Assembly (NCBI RefSeq): GCF_030412915.1
Contig: NZ_JAUHJR010000002.1
Coordinates: forward strand, 763,238 to 827,237
Reading direction: 5' to 3'
DNA from: Nocardioides abyssi
Lineage (GTDB): Bacteria > Actinomycetota > Actinomycetes > Propionibacteriales > Nocardioidaceae
DNA length: 64,000 nucleotides
Made by a program: the position numbers and the translations under genes
The notes under the pieces: generated by a model
The model's input: only the letters and a program-made list of their open reading frames with translations
Database searches by the model: none
What the model was told of the DNA's origin: nothing
In this document: positions 50,052 through 58,732 of the stretch, piece by piece
Numbering within the stretch: position 1 is the stretch's first letter
Layout: the number at the start of each line of letters is the position of its first letter

Positions 50052-50999
50052 GTGTCGACCACCCCCTCGACCGGTTCCACCCCCCTCATCGAGGCGCCCC
50101 GGCGCCGCCGCTGGCCGCTCGTGCTCGCCGCGCTCGTCGCGGTCGCCGTCGTCGTCGGCCTGCTCGTCGCGTTGACCGGCGGCGACGACGAGGCCGCCGC
50201 CGACCGCCGCTCGGTGCGGCTCGGCGTGGTCGGCGCCAGCGACCCCTACTGGGCCGACTTCCAGGACGCCGCCGCGGAGGAGGGCATCGACGTCGAGGTC
50301 GTGGACTTCGCCGACTACAACCAGCCCAACCCGGCCGTGGCCGAGGGCGACCTGGACATGAACCAGTTCCAGCACATCGTCTTCCTTGCCGACTACGACG
50401 TCGCCTCGGGCGAGGACCTGCAGCCGATCGGCGCGACCGCGATCTACCCGCTCGGCCTGCACTCCAAGCAGTACGACAGCGTCGAGGACATCCCCGACGG
50501 CGCCACGGTCGCGGTGCCGAACGACGCGAGCAACCAGGCCCGGGCGCTGGTGCTGCTGCAGTCGGCCGGCCTCATCGAGCTGAGGTCCGGCGGCACGATC
50601 TTCTCCGACCTCGCCGACGTCGACGAGGACGCCTCCCGCGTCGAGGTGAAGGCGCTCGACGCCGCCCTGACCGCCACCTCGCTGGAGGACCTCGCGGGCG
50701 CCGTCGTCAACAACGACTTCGTGGAGAAGGCCGGCCTGGACTTCGACGACGCGCTCGCCCAGGACGACCCGAACGACCCGAAGGCGCTGCCCTACGCCAA
50801 CATCTTCGCGGTCCGCGCGGACGACGTCGACGACCCGACGTACCGCGAGCTGGTCGAGATCTACCAGGAGACCCAGGCCGTCCAGGACGGCGTCCGCGAG
50901 GTCTCCGGCGGCACCGCGGTCATGCTCGACACCCCCGTCGAGCAGCTGCAGGAGTCGCTGCGCCAGGTCGAGGCCGACACCCGCGCCCAGCAGGACTGA
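50052..50999 (+). CDS. metQ: Methionine ABC importer substrate-binding protein
   Basis: 315 aa MetQ/NlpA family. It has an N-terminal transmembrane anchor (about 21-42) after an Arg-rich cytosolic stretch and no lipobox Cys, so it is membrane-anchored and not a lipoprotein. Ligand-binding part: VRLGVVGASDPYWADFQDAA, VDFADYNQPNPAVAEGDLDMNQFQH and AVPNDASNQARALVLLQSAGLI. GTG start at 50052 with AGAAGGA upstream. First gene of metQNI. Confidence 0.93.
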   Translation: MSTTPSTGSTPLIEAPRRRRWPLVLAALVAVAVVVGLLVALTGGDDEAAADRRSVRLGVVGASDPYWADFQDAAAEEGIDVEVVDFADYNQPNPAVAEGDLDMNQFQHIVFLADYDVASGEDLQPIGATAIYPLGLHSKQYDSVEDIPDGATVAVPNDASNQARALVLLQSAGLIELRSGGTIFSDLADVDEDASRVEVKALDAALTATSLEDLAGAVVNNDFVEKAGLDFDDALAQDDPNDPKALPYANIFAVRADDVDDPTYRELVEIYQETQAVQDGVREVSGGTAVMLDTPVEQLQESLRQVEADTRAQQD

Positions 51000-51012
51000 C
51001 GAGGACCGCTCG

Positions 51013-52092
51013 ATGCCCACCACCCCCCGCGCCCCGGCCCCGGGGGACCCGCTCATCCGCCTCGCGGACGTGAGCCGGGTCTTCCCCGCGCGCTCACGCC
51101 AAGGCTCGCCCGTCACCGCGCTCGACCACGTCGACCTCGACGTGCGCGCCGGCGAGGTCCTGGGGGTGGTGGGCTACTCCGGCGCCGGCAAGTCGACCCT
51201 GCTGCGGCTGGTCAACGCTCTCGACCGCCCTACCGCGGGCACCGTCACCGTCGCCGGCCGCGAGGTCAGCAGCCTCTCCGAGCGCGCGCTGCGCGAGGTG
51301 CGCCGCGACATCGGGATGATCTTCCAGCAGTTCAACCTGTTCGCCTCGCGGACCGTGTGGGGCAACATCGCCTACCCGCTGACCGTCGCCGGCGTCCCCA
51401 AGGACCAGCACCGGGAGCGGATCTCCGAGCTCCTCCACTTCGTCGGGCTCGCAGACAAGGCGCACACCCACATCGAGCAGCTCTCCGGCGGCCAGAAGCA
51501 GCGCGTCGGCATCGCCCGCGCGCTGGCCACCGACCCGCGCATCCTGCTGGCCGACGAGCCGACCAGCGCGCTCGACCCGCAGACCACCGGCGAGGTGCTG
51601 GCCCTGCTGCGCCGCGTCAACGAGGAGCTCGGCATCACGATCGTCCTGATCACCCACGAGATGGAGGTCGTGCGCACGCTGGCCGACCGGGTGGCGGTCA
51701 TGGAGGCCGGCCGGGTCGTCGAGCTCGGTGACACCTACGACGTCTTCGCCGCGCCGCAGCACCCCGCGACGCAGCGCTTCGTCAGCACCTTGGTCGAGAA
51801 GGGCCCGCCGCCCCGGGCGCTCCAGCGCCTCCGCGAGCGCCACGACGGCCGGATGGTCACGCTGTCGTTCCGCGACGGCGACGCCACCCCGGCCGACGTG
51901 TTCGGGGCGTTCATCGAGCGCGGCGTCACCTTCGAGCTCGTCCACGGCGGGGTCGAGGACGTCGGCGGCCGCACCTTCGGCCACCTCACCTTCAGCCTCA
52001 CCGGCGACGACGCAGCGGTCGCCGACGCGACGGCGTACGTCGCCACGCTGGTCGAGCTCACCACCCCTGCGTCCCCGAGGGAGGCCTCCTGA
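51013..52092 (+). CDS. metN: Methionine ABC importer ATPase
   Basis: 359 aa. Walker A GYSGAGKSTLLR, IFQQFNLFASRTV, signature LSGGQKQRVGIARAL, Walker B LLADEPTSALDP and switch His ITHEMEVV. C-terminal NIL (ACT-like) regulatory domain (about 265-350, MVTLSFRDGDATPADVFGAF) that senses methionine and inhibits transport. Follows metQ by 13 bases; stop shares a base with the metI start (TGATG). Confidence 0.95.
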   Translation: MPTTPRAPAPGDPLIRLADVSRVFPARSRQGSPVTALDHVDLDVRAGEVLGVVGYSGAGKSTLLRLVNALDRPTAGTVTVAGREVSSLSERALREVRRDIGMIFQQFNLFASRTVWGNIAYPLTVAGVPKDQHRERISELLHFVGLADKAHTHIEQLSGGQKQRVGIARALATDPRILLADEPTSALDPQTTGEVLALLRRVNEELGITIVLITHEMEVVRTLADRVAVMEAGRVVELGDTYDVFAAPQHPATQRFVSTLVEKGPPPRALQRLRERHDGRMVTLSFRDGDATPADVFGAFIERGVTFELVHGGVEDVGGRTFGHLTFSLTGDDAAVADATAYVATLVELTTPASPREAS

Positions 52093-52751
52093 TGGACCGC
52101 CTGGTCGAGCTCGACTCGTTCTTCTGGGACGCCACCCGCGAGACCCTCGGCATCGTCGCCGCCACGCTGCTCATCGGTGGCCTCGGTGGCCTGCTGCTCG
52201 GCGTGCTGCTGCACACGACCCGGCCCGGCGGCATCGCGCCGAACCGGGTCGTGCACGTGGTGCTCAACGTGCTGGTGAACTTCTTCCGGCCGATCCCGTT
52301 CGTCATCTTCATCGCCGCCGCCCAGCCCGCCGCGCGGCTCGTGGTCGGCACCGGGATCGGCAACCCGGCGATCATCTTCGCGCTGTCGGTCGCGGCGACC
52401 TTCGGGATCAGCCGCATCGTCGAGCAGAACCTCGTCTCCGTCGACCCCGGCGTGCTCGAGGCGTCGCGGGCGATGGGCGCCGGTCGGCTCCGGACCACCC
52501 TGACCGTGCTGCTGCCCGAGGCGCTCGGACCGCTGGTCCTGGGCTACACGTTCGCGCTGGTGGCGATCGTCGACATGTCCGCGGTCGCGGGCGTGGTCGG
52601 CGGCGGCGGGCTCGGTGCGTTCGCGCTGACCTACGGCTACCGGCAGTACGAGCCGGTCGTCACCTGGGCGGCCGTGCTCGTGATCATCGCGCTGGTCCAG
52701 GTCGCGCAGTTCGCCGGCAACCGGCTGGCCCGCGCCGCGATGCGTCGCTGA
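52092..52751 (+). CDS. metI: Methionine ABC importer permease
   Basis: 219 aa, five or six transmembrane helices with the binding-protein-dependent EAA-like loop VLEASRAMGAGRLRTTLTVLLPEALGPLVLG. Family signatures NFFRPIPFVIFIAA and GVVGGGGLGAFALTYGYRQYEP. ATG 52092 overlaps the metN stop by one base. The operon ends here; a 171-bp gap follows with inverted repeats. Confidence 0.95.
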   Translation: MDRLVELDSFFWDATRETLGIVAATLLIGGLGGLLLGVLLHTTRPGGIAPNRVVHVVLNVLVNFFRPIPFVIFIAAAQPAARLVVGTGIGNPAIIFALSVAATFGISRIVEQNLVSVDPGVLEASRAMGAGRLRTTLTVLLPEALGPLVLGYTFALVAIVDMSAVAGVVGGGGLGAFALTYGYRQYEPVVTWAAVLVIIALVQVAQFAGNRLARAAMRR

Positions 52752-52827
52752 CCGGCCCTCCCGCTCCGCGCCGTCGGACGACTACCCGAAGTCCCTCCAG
52801 CGCCGACATCTGTGCAGGTCGCATGGC

Positions 52828-52852
52828 CGGACGACCGACTTCTGGTCGTCCG
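52828..52852. repeat. Inverted repeat before the MTHFR-family gene
   Basis: Perfect 9-bp arms CGGACGACC (52828-52836) and GGTCGTCCG (52844-52852) around GACTTCT. A further CGGACGAC lies at 52775-52782. Could be a terminator for metI or a regulator site. Confidence 0.65.
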
Positions 52853-52922
52853 TCGACGGCGACCACCCGCCGCGCGACCAGCGGGGGCTGGACCGTCTCC
52901 CTGCTCGACCAGGAGGCGCCGC

Positions 52923-53957
52923 GTGGGTACCGGCCGGCTGATGCAGACGAGCGTGGAGTGCCCGAAGCGGATGGCGTTCGGCCCCTGCGGCGGGGTCCGC
53001 GACGACGCGTCGTGCGAGGTCGACGCGCGGCCGTGCCCGTTCGCGCAGGAGCCGGCGGGGGTGGTGGCGTGGGACGGGCCGGTGGCCTCCCGCGCAGCGC
53101 CGCGGAGCCGGCTGCTCGAGGCGGCGGGGCGGGGGCCGGTGGTGCTGACGGACCTGACCGTGCCGGCGTACGACCCGGGCGGGGTGCGCGAGGTCGTGGA
53201 GGTGCTGGCGGGCTCGTGCGACGCGGTGCTGGTCGGCGAGCACCAGGACCGGCCCGACCTGCCGCCGACGGTGATGGCGGCGCTGGTCGCCGACGCGGGC
53301 GGGGTGCCGTGGACGACGCTGGCCTGCCGCGACCGCAACCGGCTCGTGCTCGAGCAGGAGCTCGCCGGGCTCTCCCTCGCCGGTGCCGACGGCGTGCTGT
53401 GCGTGACCGGCGACGCCCGGGCGCCCGGGGTGCGACCGGGGGTCACCCAGGTCTTCGACCTCGACGGCACCCGGCTGGCGGCGATGGCGGCCGAGGCGGG
53501 GCACGCGGTGGGCGTGCCCGAGGCGCCGGCGGCCGCGCCGCGGCACCTGCGCCCGGCCCGGCTGGTCGAGAAGCAGCGGGCGGGCGCCCACCTGGCGGTG
53601 CTCAACCACGTGGGCTCGGCGGCCGAGGTGGCGGCGTACGTGCGCGCCGCCCGGGAGCTCGGCCTGACCATCCCGGTGGTCGCGGGCGTCGCGGTCTACA
53701 CCGACGAGCGGTCCGCGCGCGTGCTGCAGCGCTTCCCCGGCCTGCACCTCGACGGTGACCGGGTCGAGGCGGTGCTGGGGGCGTCGGACGTCCGCGAGGC
53801 GGGTATCGAGGAGGCGGTGCGCGAGGCGCACGAGCTGCTCGCCGTCGACGGCGTCGCGGGCGTCAACCTCTCCGGCTCGGCCTCGAGCGGGGGCGCCCTG
53901 GACGGCGCCGCGGTCAAGGCCGAGGTCGGAGCACGGATCCGGGAAGGACGACGATGA
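52923..53957 (+). CDS. Methylenetetrahydrofolate reductase-family protein with N-terminal Cys motif
   Basis: 344 aa. The N-terminus has the MTHFR C-terminal-type Cys motif (VECPKRMAFGPCGGVRDDASCEVDARPCPF, four Cys at about 12-40, likely a metal or Fe-S site) joined to a MetF-like TIM barrel (about 55-340): LTVPAYDPGG, LACRDRNRLVLEQELAGLSLAGADGVLCVTGD, LTIPVVAGVAVYTDERSARVLQRFPGL. GTG start at 52923 preceded by AGGAGG. It follows metQNI and overlaps the next methyltransferase (ATGA), so a one-carbon/methionine role is likely; the substrate need not be standard methylene-THF. Confidence 0.82.
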   Translation: MGTGRLMQTSVECPKRMAFGPCGGVRDDASCEVDARPCPFAQEPAGVVAWDGPVASRAAPRSRLLEAAGRGPVVLTDLTVPAYDPGGVREVVEVLAGSCDAVLVGEHQDRPDLPPTVMAALVADAGGVPWTTLACRDRNRLVLEQELAGLSLAGADGVLCVTGDARAPGVRPGVTQVFDLDGTRLAAMAAEAGHAVGVPEAPAAAPRHLRPARLVEKQRAGAHLAVLNHVGSAAEVAAYVRAARELGLTIPVVAGVAVYTDERSARVLQRFPGLHLDGDRVEAVLGASDVREAGIEEAVREAHELLAVDGVAGVNLSGSASSGGALDGAAVKAEVGARIREGRR

Positions 53958-54733
53958 GCGAGCAGGACCCGATGGTCGACGAGTTCGACACCGTGGCGTC
54001 GTGGACGGTCGAGGCGGTGCGCGGGCTCGGCGCCGACCACGCGCTGCCGGCGGCCTGTCGGGGGAGCGGCAGCCCCGCCGCCCTGGACTGGCTGGCCGAC
54101 GCGCTCGGCATCGGCGCCGGCACCCACCTGCTCGACTCGGGCGCGGGGGTCGGTGGCCCGGCGGCGTACGTCGCCCGCGAGCGCGGCGCCCGCCCCGTCC
54201 TGGCCGAGCCGATGGCCGGCGCCTGCTGGGCCGCGCAGCAGCTCTTCGACAGCCCGGTGGTGGTGGCCGACGGCCTGCGGCTGCCGTTCGCCGACGCGAC
54301 CTTCGACGCCGCCTGGTCGCTCGGGGTGCTGTGCACCGTCGAGGACAAGGCCACCCACCTGCGCGAGCTGCGCCGGGCGGTGCGCCCCGGCGGCGGGGTC
54401 GGCCTGCTCGTCTACGAGCGCACGGTCGCCGAGCTGCCCGACCAGCCCGAGGGCAACCACTTCCCGGACCGTGCCGAGCTCGAGGCCGCCGTCGCCGCGG
54501 CCGGGCTGCGGATGGTCGAGGAGGTCCCGCTCGCCGACCTGCCCGGCACCCCGGACGACTGGCAGCGCGCCGCCGACGCGGTCGACGACGCCGTCGAGCG
54601 GCAGCACCGCGACGACCCCCGCTGGGTCCGCGCCCACGAGCAGGAGGACGCCATCGGCGACCTCATCTCCCGCGAGCTCGTCGTGGGCGTGCTCGTCCAC
54701 TGCCGCGCCGAGGCACAGGGGGTGCCGGCATGA
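53954..54733 (+). CDS. Class I SAM-dependent methyltransferase
   Basis: 259 aa. Methyltransf_11 type: HLLDSGAGVGGPAAYVARERGARPVLAEPM (motif I, about 57-85), GLRLPFADATFDAAWSLGVLCTV and LRRAVRPGGGVGLLVYE. ATG 53954 overlaps the MTHFR-family stop and its stop overlaps the UvrA-like gene (ATGA), so the three form one operon. Substrate unknown. Confidence 0.87.
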   Translation: MSEQDPMVDEFDTVASWTVEAVRGLGADHALPAACRGSGSPAALDWLADALGIGAGTHLLDSGAGVGGPAAYVARERGARPVLAEPMAGACWAAQQLFDSPVVVADGLRLPFADATFDAAWSLGVLCTVEDKATHLRELRRAVRPGGGVGLLVYERTVAELPDQPEGNHFPDRAELEAAVAAAGLRMVEEVPLADLPGTPDDWQRAADAVDDAVERQHRDDPRWVRAHEQEDAIGDLISRELVVGVLVHCRAEAQGVPA

Positions 54734-57201
54734 GCGAGCGCACCGACGACGGCTGCGTGCGGGTCCGCGGCGCGAGCGAGCACAACCTCAAGGACGTCGA
54801 CGTCGACCTGCCTCGCGACGCGATGGTGGCGTTCACCGGCGTCTCGGGGTCGGGGAAGTCCTCGCTCGCGTTCGGGACGTTGTACGCCGAGGCGCAGCGA
54901 CGCTACTTCGAGTCGGTCGCGCCGTACGCCCGTCGGCTGCTCCAGCAGGTCGGCGTGCCGCACGTCGAGGAGATCACCGGGCTGCCCCCGGCGGTGGCGC
55001 TCCAGCAGCGCCGCGGCGCGGCCAGCTCGCGCTCGACCGTCGGCACGATCACGACCCTGTCGAACCTGCTGCGCATCCTCTACTCCCGCGCCGGGACCTA
55101 CCCCGAGGGCGCCGAGCACCTGGCGGCCGAGGTGTTCTCGCCCAACACCGCGGCCGGTGCGTGCCCGACCTGCCACGGCGCCGGCGTCACCCACGACGTC
55201 ACCGAGGACCTGCTGGTCCCCGACCCCTCGCTGAGCATCCGCGACGGCGCGATCGCCGCGTGGCCGGGCGCGTGGCAGGCCCACAACCTGCGGCGCATCG
55301 TGAAGAACCTCGACATCGACGTCGACCGCCCCTGGCGAGACCTCCCGGCGAAGGACCGGCAGTGGCTGCTCTTCACCGACGAGCAGCCGCGCGTGCTGAT
55401 CCGGCCGCAGGACAAGGACGGCGGCGGCGGGCGCGACTACATGGGCACCTTCCGCAGCGCCCGGCGCCACGTGCAGCAGACGCTCGCCTCGTCGCCGAGC
55501 GAGAAGATGCGCACCCGGATGCTCGCCTTCGTCAGCACCGCCCCGTGCCGCACCTGCGGCGGCAGCGGGCTGCGGCCCGAGGCGCTCGCGGTCACCTTCG
55601 CCGGGCTGTCGATCGCCGAGGCCAACGCGGCCGCGCTCACCGACCTCGTCGAGCTGCTCCGCCCCGAGGCCAAGGGCGACCCCGACGACGCGGCGGTGCG
55701 GATCAGCGCCGACCTGGTGGCGCGGATCGAGGTGCTCCTCGACCTCGGACTGGGCTACCTCTCGCTGGGCCGCGGCTCGACCACCCTCTCCCCGGGCGAG
55801 GCGCAGCGGCTGCGGATCGCGACCCAGCTGCGCTCGGGCCTCTTTGGCGTCGTCTACGTACTGGACGAGCCGTCCGCGGGGCTGCACCCGGCCGACGCCG
55901 AGCCGCTGCTCACGGTGCTCGACCGGCTCAAGGCGGCCGGCAACACCCTCTTCGTCGTCGAGCACGACATGGACGTCGTGCGCCGCGCGGACTGGGTCGT
56001 CGACATCGGCCCGGCCGCGGGCGAGGGCGGCGGGCAGGTGCTCTACTCCGGGCCGGTCGCCGGCCTGGAGGACGTCGCGGGCTCGCTCACCGGCGACCAC
56101 CTCTTCGGCCGCGCCGAGCGGTTCGAGCACGAGCCCCGCGAGCCGTCGGGCCACCTGCGCCTCGAGGGGGTCACCCGCCACAACCTCGCCGACGTCACGC
56201 TCGACGTGCCGCTCGGTGCCTTCACCGCGGTCACCGGGCCGTCCGGCTCGGGCAAGTCCACCCTCGTCGTCCAGGTGCTGGCCGAGGTCGTGCGCCGCCA
56301 CCTCGGCCAGCCGGCGCCCGGGCCCGACGAGGACGAGGACGGCGAGGCCGCGGACCCGTCTGCGACCGGTGGTGACGTCGGTCTCCGGGCCGCCCACGGC
56401 CTCGAGCGGGTCGACCGCCTGGTGCTGGTCGACCAGCGGCCCATCGGCCGCACGCCGCGGTCCAACCTGGCGACGTACACCGGGCTCTTCGACGCCGTCC
56501 GCAAGGTCTTCGCCGCGACGCCCGAGGCGCGCGAGCGGGGGTACGGCGCGGGCCGGTTCTCCTTCAACACCGCGGAGGGCCGGTGCCCGACCTGCGAGGG
56601 CGAGGGGTTCGTGTCGGTCGAGCTGGTCTTCCTGCCGAGCACCTACGCGCCGTGCCCGACCTGCGAGGGCAAGCGGTACGACGCGGAGACGCTCGAGGTG
56701 ACCTATCGCGGACGCAGCATCGCCGACGTGCTGGCGATGCCGGTCGACGAGGCCGCCGAGGTGCTGGCCGACGTGCCGGCGGCGGCCAGGGGGCTGCAGG
56801 CGCTGCGCGAGGTGGGGCTCGGCTACCTGCGGCTGGGGCAGCCGGCCACCGAGCTGAGCGGCGGCGAGGCGCAGCGGATCAAGCTGGCGACCGAGCTGCA
56901 GCGCGCCCAGCGCGGGCACACGCTCTACGTGCTGGACGAGCCGACGGCGGGGCTGCACCCCTCCGACACCGACCGGCTCGTGCGCCAGCTGCACCGGCTC
57001 GTCGACGCCGGCAACACCGTCGTGCTGGTCGAGCACGACCTCGACACGATCGCCACCGCGGACCGGGTCGTCGACCTCGGGCCGGGCGGCGGCGACACCG
57101 GCGGCCGGGTGGTCGCCGAGGGCACGCCCGCGGAGGTCGCGGCCGCGGGGGTGGGTGCCACGGCGCCGTACCTCGCCCGGCGGCTGGCCGCGCGCGACTG
57201 A
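54730..57201 (+). CDS. Class II UvrA-like ABC ATPase
   Basis: 823 aa, shorter than repair UvrA (about 950 aa) as is typical for the UvrA2 class. Two ABC modules: Walker A GVSGSGKSSLAFG (about 38-50) and GPSGSGKSTLVV; signatures TLSPGEAQRLRIA and ELSGGEAQRIKLA; Walker B VLDEPSAGLHP and VLDEPTAGLHP. Zinc-finger Cys pairs CPTCHGAG, CRTCGGSG and CPTCEGEG/CPTCEGKR. The UvrB-binding insert seen in UvrA1 is reduced. UvrA2 proteins are linked to tolerance of DNA-binding drugs and damage. Last gene of the MTHFR-methyltransferase operon. Confidence 0.93.
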   Translation: MSERTDDGCVRVRGASEHNLKDVDVDLPRDAMVAFTGVSGSGKSSLAFGTLYAEAQRRYFESVAPYARRLLQQVGVPHVEEITGLPPAVALQQRRGAASSRSTVGTITTLSNLLRILYSRAGTYPEGAEHLAAEVFSPNTAAGACPTCHGAGVTHDVTEDLLVPDPSLSIRDGAIAAWPGAWQAHNLRRIVKNLDIDVDRPWRDLPAKDRQWLLFTDEQPRVLIRPQDKDGGGGRDYMGTFRSARRHVQQTLASSPSEKMRTRMLAFVSTAPCRTCGGSGLRPEALAVTFAGLSIAEANAAALTDLVELLRPEAKGDPDDAAVRISADLVARIEVLLDLGLGYLSLGRGSTTLSPGEAQRLRIATQLRSGLFGVVYVLDEPSAGLHPADAEPLLTVLDRLKAAGNTLFVVEHDMDVVRRADWVVDIGPAAGEGGGQVLYSGPVAGLEDVAGSLTGDHLFGRAERFEHEPREPSGHLRLEGVTRHNLADVTLDVPLGAFTAVTGPSGSGKSTLVVQVLAEVVRRHLGQPAPGPDEDEDGEAADPSATGGDVGLRAAHGLERVDRLVLVDQRPIGRTPRSNLATYTGLFDAVRKVFAATPEARERGYGAGRFSFNTAEGRCPTCEGEGFVSVELVFLPSTYAPCPTCEGKRYDAETLEVTYRGRSIADVLAMPVDEAAEVLADVPAAARGLQALREVGLGYLRLGQPATELSGGEAQRIKLATELQRAQRGHTLYVLDEPTAGLHPSDTDRLVRQLHRLVDAGNTVVLVEHDLDTIATADRVVDLGPGGGDTGGRVVAEGTPAEVAAAGVGATAPYLARRLAARD

Positions 57202-57214
57202 CGGCCCAGCACCC

Positions 57215-57309
57215 GCCGAGTCGCCGGAAGTGGCGGGCCGAGTCGCCGGAAAAGCCGGGCCGAGTCGCCGGAGGTGGCGACTCGGCCTGCCGGAGGTGGC
57301 GACTCGGCG
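57215..57309. repeat. 22-bp tandem repeats with hairpin between convergent genes
   Basis: GCCGAGTCGCCGGA starts at 57215, 57237 and 57259 (period 22). The third copy forms an 11-bp hairpin GCCGAGTCGCC-GGAGGT-GGCGACTCGGC (57259-57286), and a second inverted half TGGCGACTCGGC follows. It fills the gap between the UvrA-like gene and the DUF1116 gene and is suited to bidirectional termination. Confidence 0.85.
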
Positions 57310-57310
57310 G

Positions 57311-58732
57311 TCAGGCCTCCGAGCGGGCCCGGGTGCGCTCGGCCAGGGCGGCCAGCGCGGCGGGGAAGATCTCCGCCGGGGGCGTGACCAGGCCCGCGCC
57401 GACCTGGCCGACGCCGGCCTGCTTGCCGGCCATGCCGGTGTTGATCTGCGGCAGGATCCCCGTGCGGCACACCGACGAGACGTCGATGCCGGTGGCGGCG
57501 CCGGCGAAGTCGAGCACCGGGATCGGCCAGCGGTCGTTCTCGCCGATGGTGATCTCGCGCATCCGGCGGCTGGTGGCCAGCGCGTCGGGCACGGTGCCGC
57601 CGACGAACCGCACGATCGCGGGGGCCGCGGCCATCGCGAAGCCGCCGATGCCGGCGGTCTCGGTGATCGCGGAGTCGCCGATGTCGGGGTTGGCGTCGTC
57701 CGGGCCGTAGTCGCCGAGGAAGAGGCCGTCGGCCAGCTGCGCCGGGCCGGTGAACCACTGGTCGCCGGTGCCGGAGACCTGGATGCCGAAGTCGGTGCCG
57801 TTGCGGGCCATCGCGACGACCATCGTGCTGCCCTCGATGTCGCGGGCGGCGTCGAGCGCGAGCTTGCAGGCCGGCATCGCGACGTTGAGGAAGAAGTGGT
57901 CGTTGCCGCCGACGAAGGCGAACGCCTCGGCGACCTCCTCCGCGGGACGCGAGGAGCGCGCCAGGTGCGGCGCGAGGTCGCGCATGAGCATCAGCGTGCC
58001 GGCACGGTTGCGGTTGTGCGCCTCGTCGCCCATCTGCAGCATCTGGCCGAGGATCGCGGTCGCGTCGATCGGGCCGGCGGCGGTGACGGCCTCGGCCAGC
58101 AGCGGGCCGAGCGAGTCGCGCATCCAGCGCAGCCGGGTGAGCACCTCGGTGGAGTAGGCGCCGTAGCGCAGCACCTTGCCGAGGCCCTCGTTGAGCGAGC
58201 AGTAGGTGCGCCGGCCGGTGGCCGGGTCCTCCAGGACGAACATCCACATCGACGGCGACACGACGCCGGCCATCGGGCCGACCGCGCCGCGGTGGTGGCA
58301 CGGCTCGAGGGTGACCTCGGTGCCGGCCTCGAAGAGCGCGACGGCGTCCTCGGGGTCCTCGACGAGGCCCTCGAAGGCGGCCGCGCCCATGAGCGCGCCG
58401 CGCAGCGGGCCGGAGGTGCGGGCCCACTCGATCGGCGGGCCGGCGTGGAGGAACTGGCCCTTCTCGAGGCCGAGCAGCTCCGAGGCCGGGGCCACGCCGA
58501 CGAGCATCGCCTGCACGTCGAGCATCCGCTTGACCGCGAGCTGGTTGGCGTCGCGGCGCAGCGGGTCGGCGGCGACCGTGGCGAGGTCGTCGACGGTGCC
58601 GTCCATCGGCGGCTTCCAGTCGACGCGCTCGACCGGGACGGCCTGCGCCTCGACGGCCGCGGCGAACATGTCGGCGCCGACCGCGGCGACCGCGGCGGGG
58701 GCCTGGCTGGGGGCGGGCTGGGTCACGGTCAC
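57311..58732 (-). CDS. allG: DUF1116 protein, AllG-type oxamate carbamoyltransferase subunit
   Basis: 473 aa DUF1116 (YlbE/AllG) protein. Characteristic runs: VERVDWKPPMDGTVDDL, HHRGAVGPMAGVVSPSMWMFVLED, YCSLNEGLGKVLRYGAYS, AHNRNRAGTLMLMRDLAPHL, VGGNDHFFLNVAMPACKLALDAARDI and MARNGTDFGIQVSG. With the two upstream genes it forms the FdrA-DUF1116-DUF2877 set now known as the three-part oxamate carbamoyltransferase of allantoin breakdown. GTG 58732 overlaps the fdrA stop (GTGA). Confidence 0.88.
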   Translation of the reverse strand: MTVTQPAPSQAPAAVAAVGADMFAAAVEAQAVPVERVDWKPPMDGTVDDLATVAADPLRRDANQLAVKRMLDVQAMLVGVAPASELLGLEKGQFLHAGPPIEWARTSGPLRGALMGAAAFEGLVEDPEDAVALFEAGTEVTLEPCHHRGAVGPMAGVVSPSMWMFVLEDPATGRRTYCSLNEGLGKVLRYGAYSTEVLTRLRWMRDSLGPLLAEAVTAAGPIDATAILGQMLQMGDEAHNRNRAGTLMLMRDLAPHLARSSRPAEEVAEAFAFVGGNDHFFLNVAMPACKLALDAARDIEGSTMVVAMARNGTDFGIQVSGTGDQWFTGPAQLADGLFLGDYGPDDANPDIGDSAITETAGIGGFAMAAAPAIVRFVGGTVPDALATSRRMREITIGENDRWPIPVLDFAGAATGIDVSSVCRTGILPQINTGMAGKQAGVGQVGAGLVTPPAEIFPAALAALAERTRARSEA

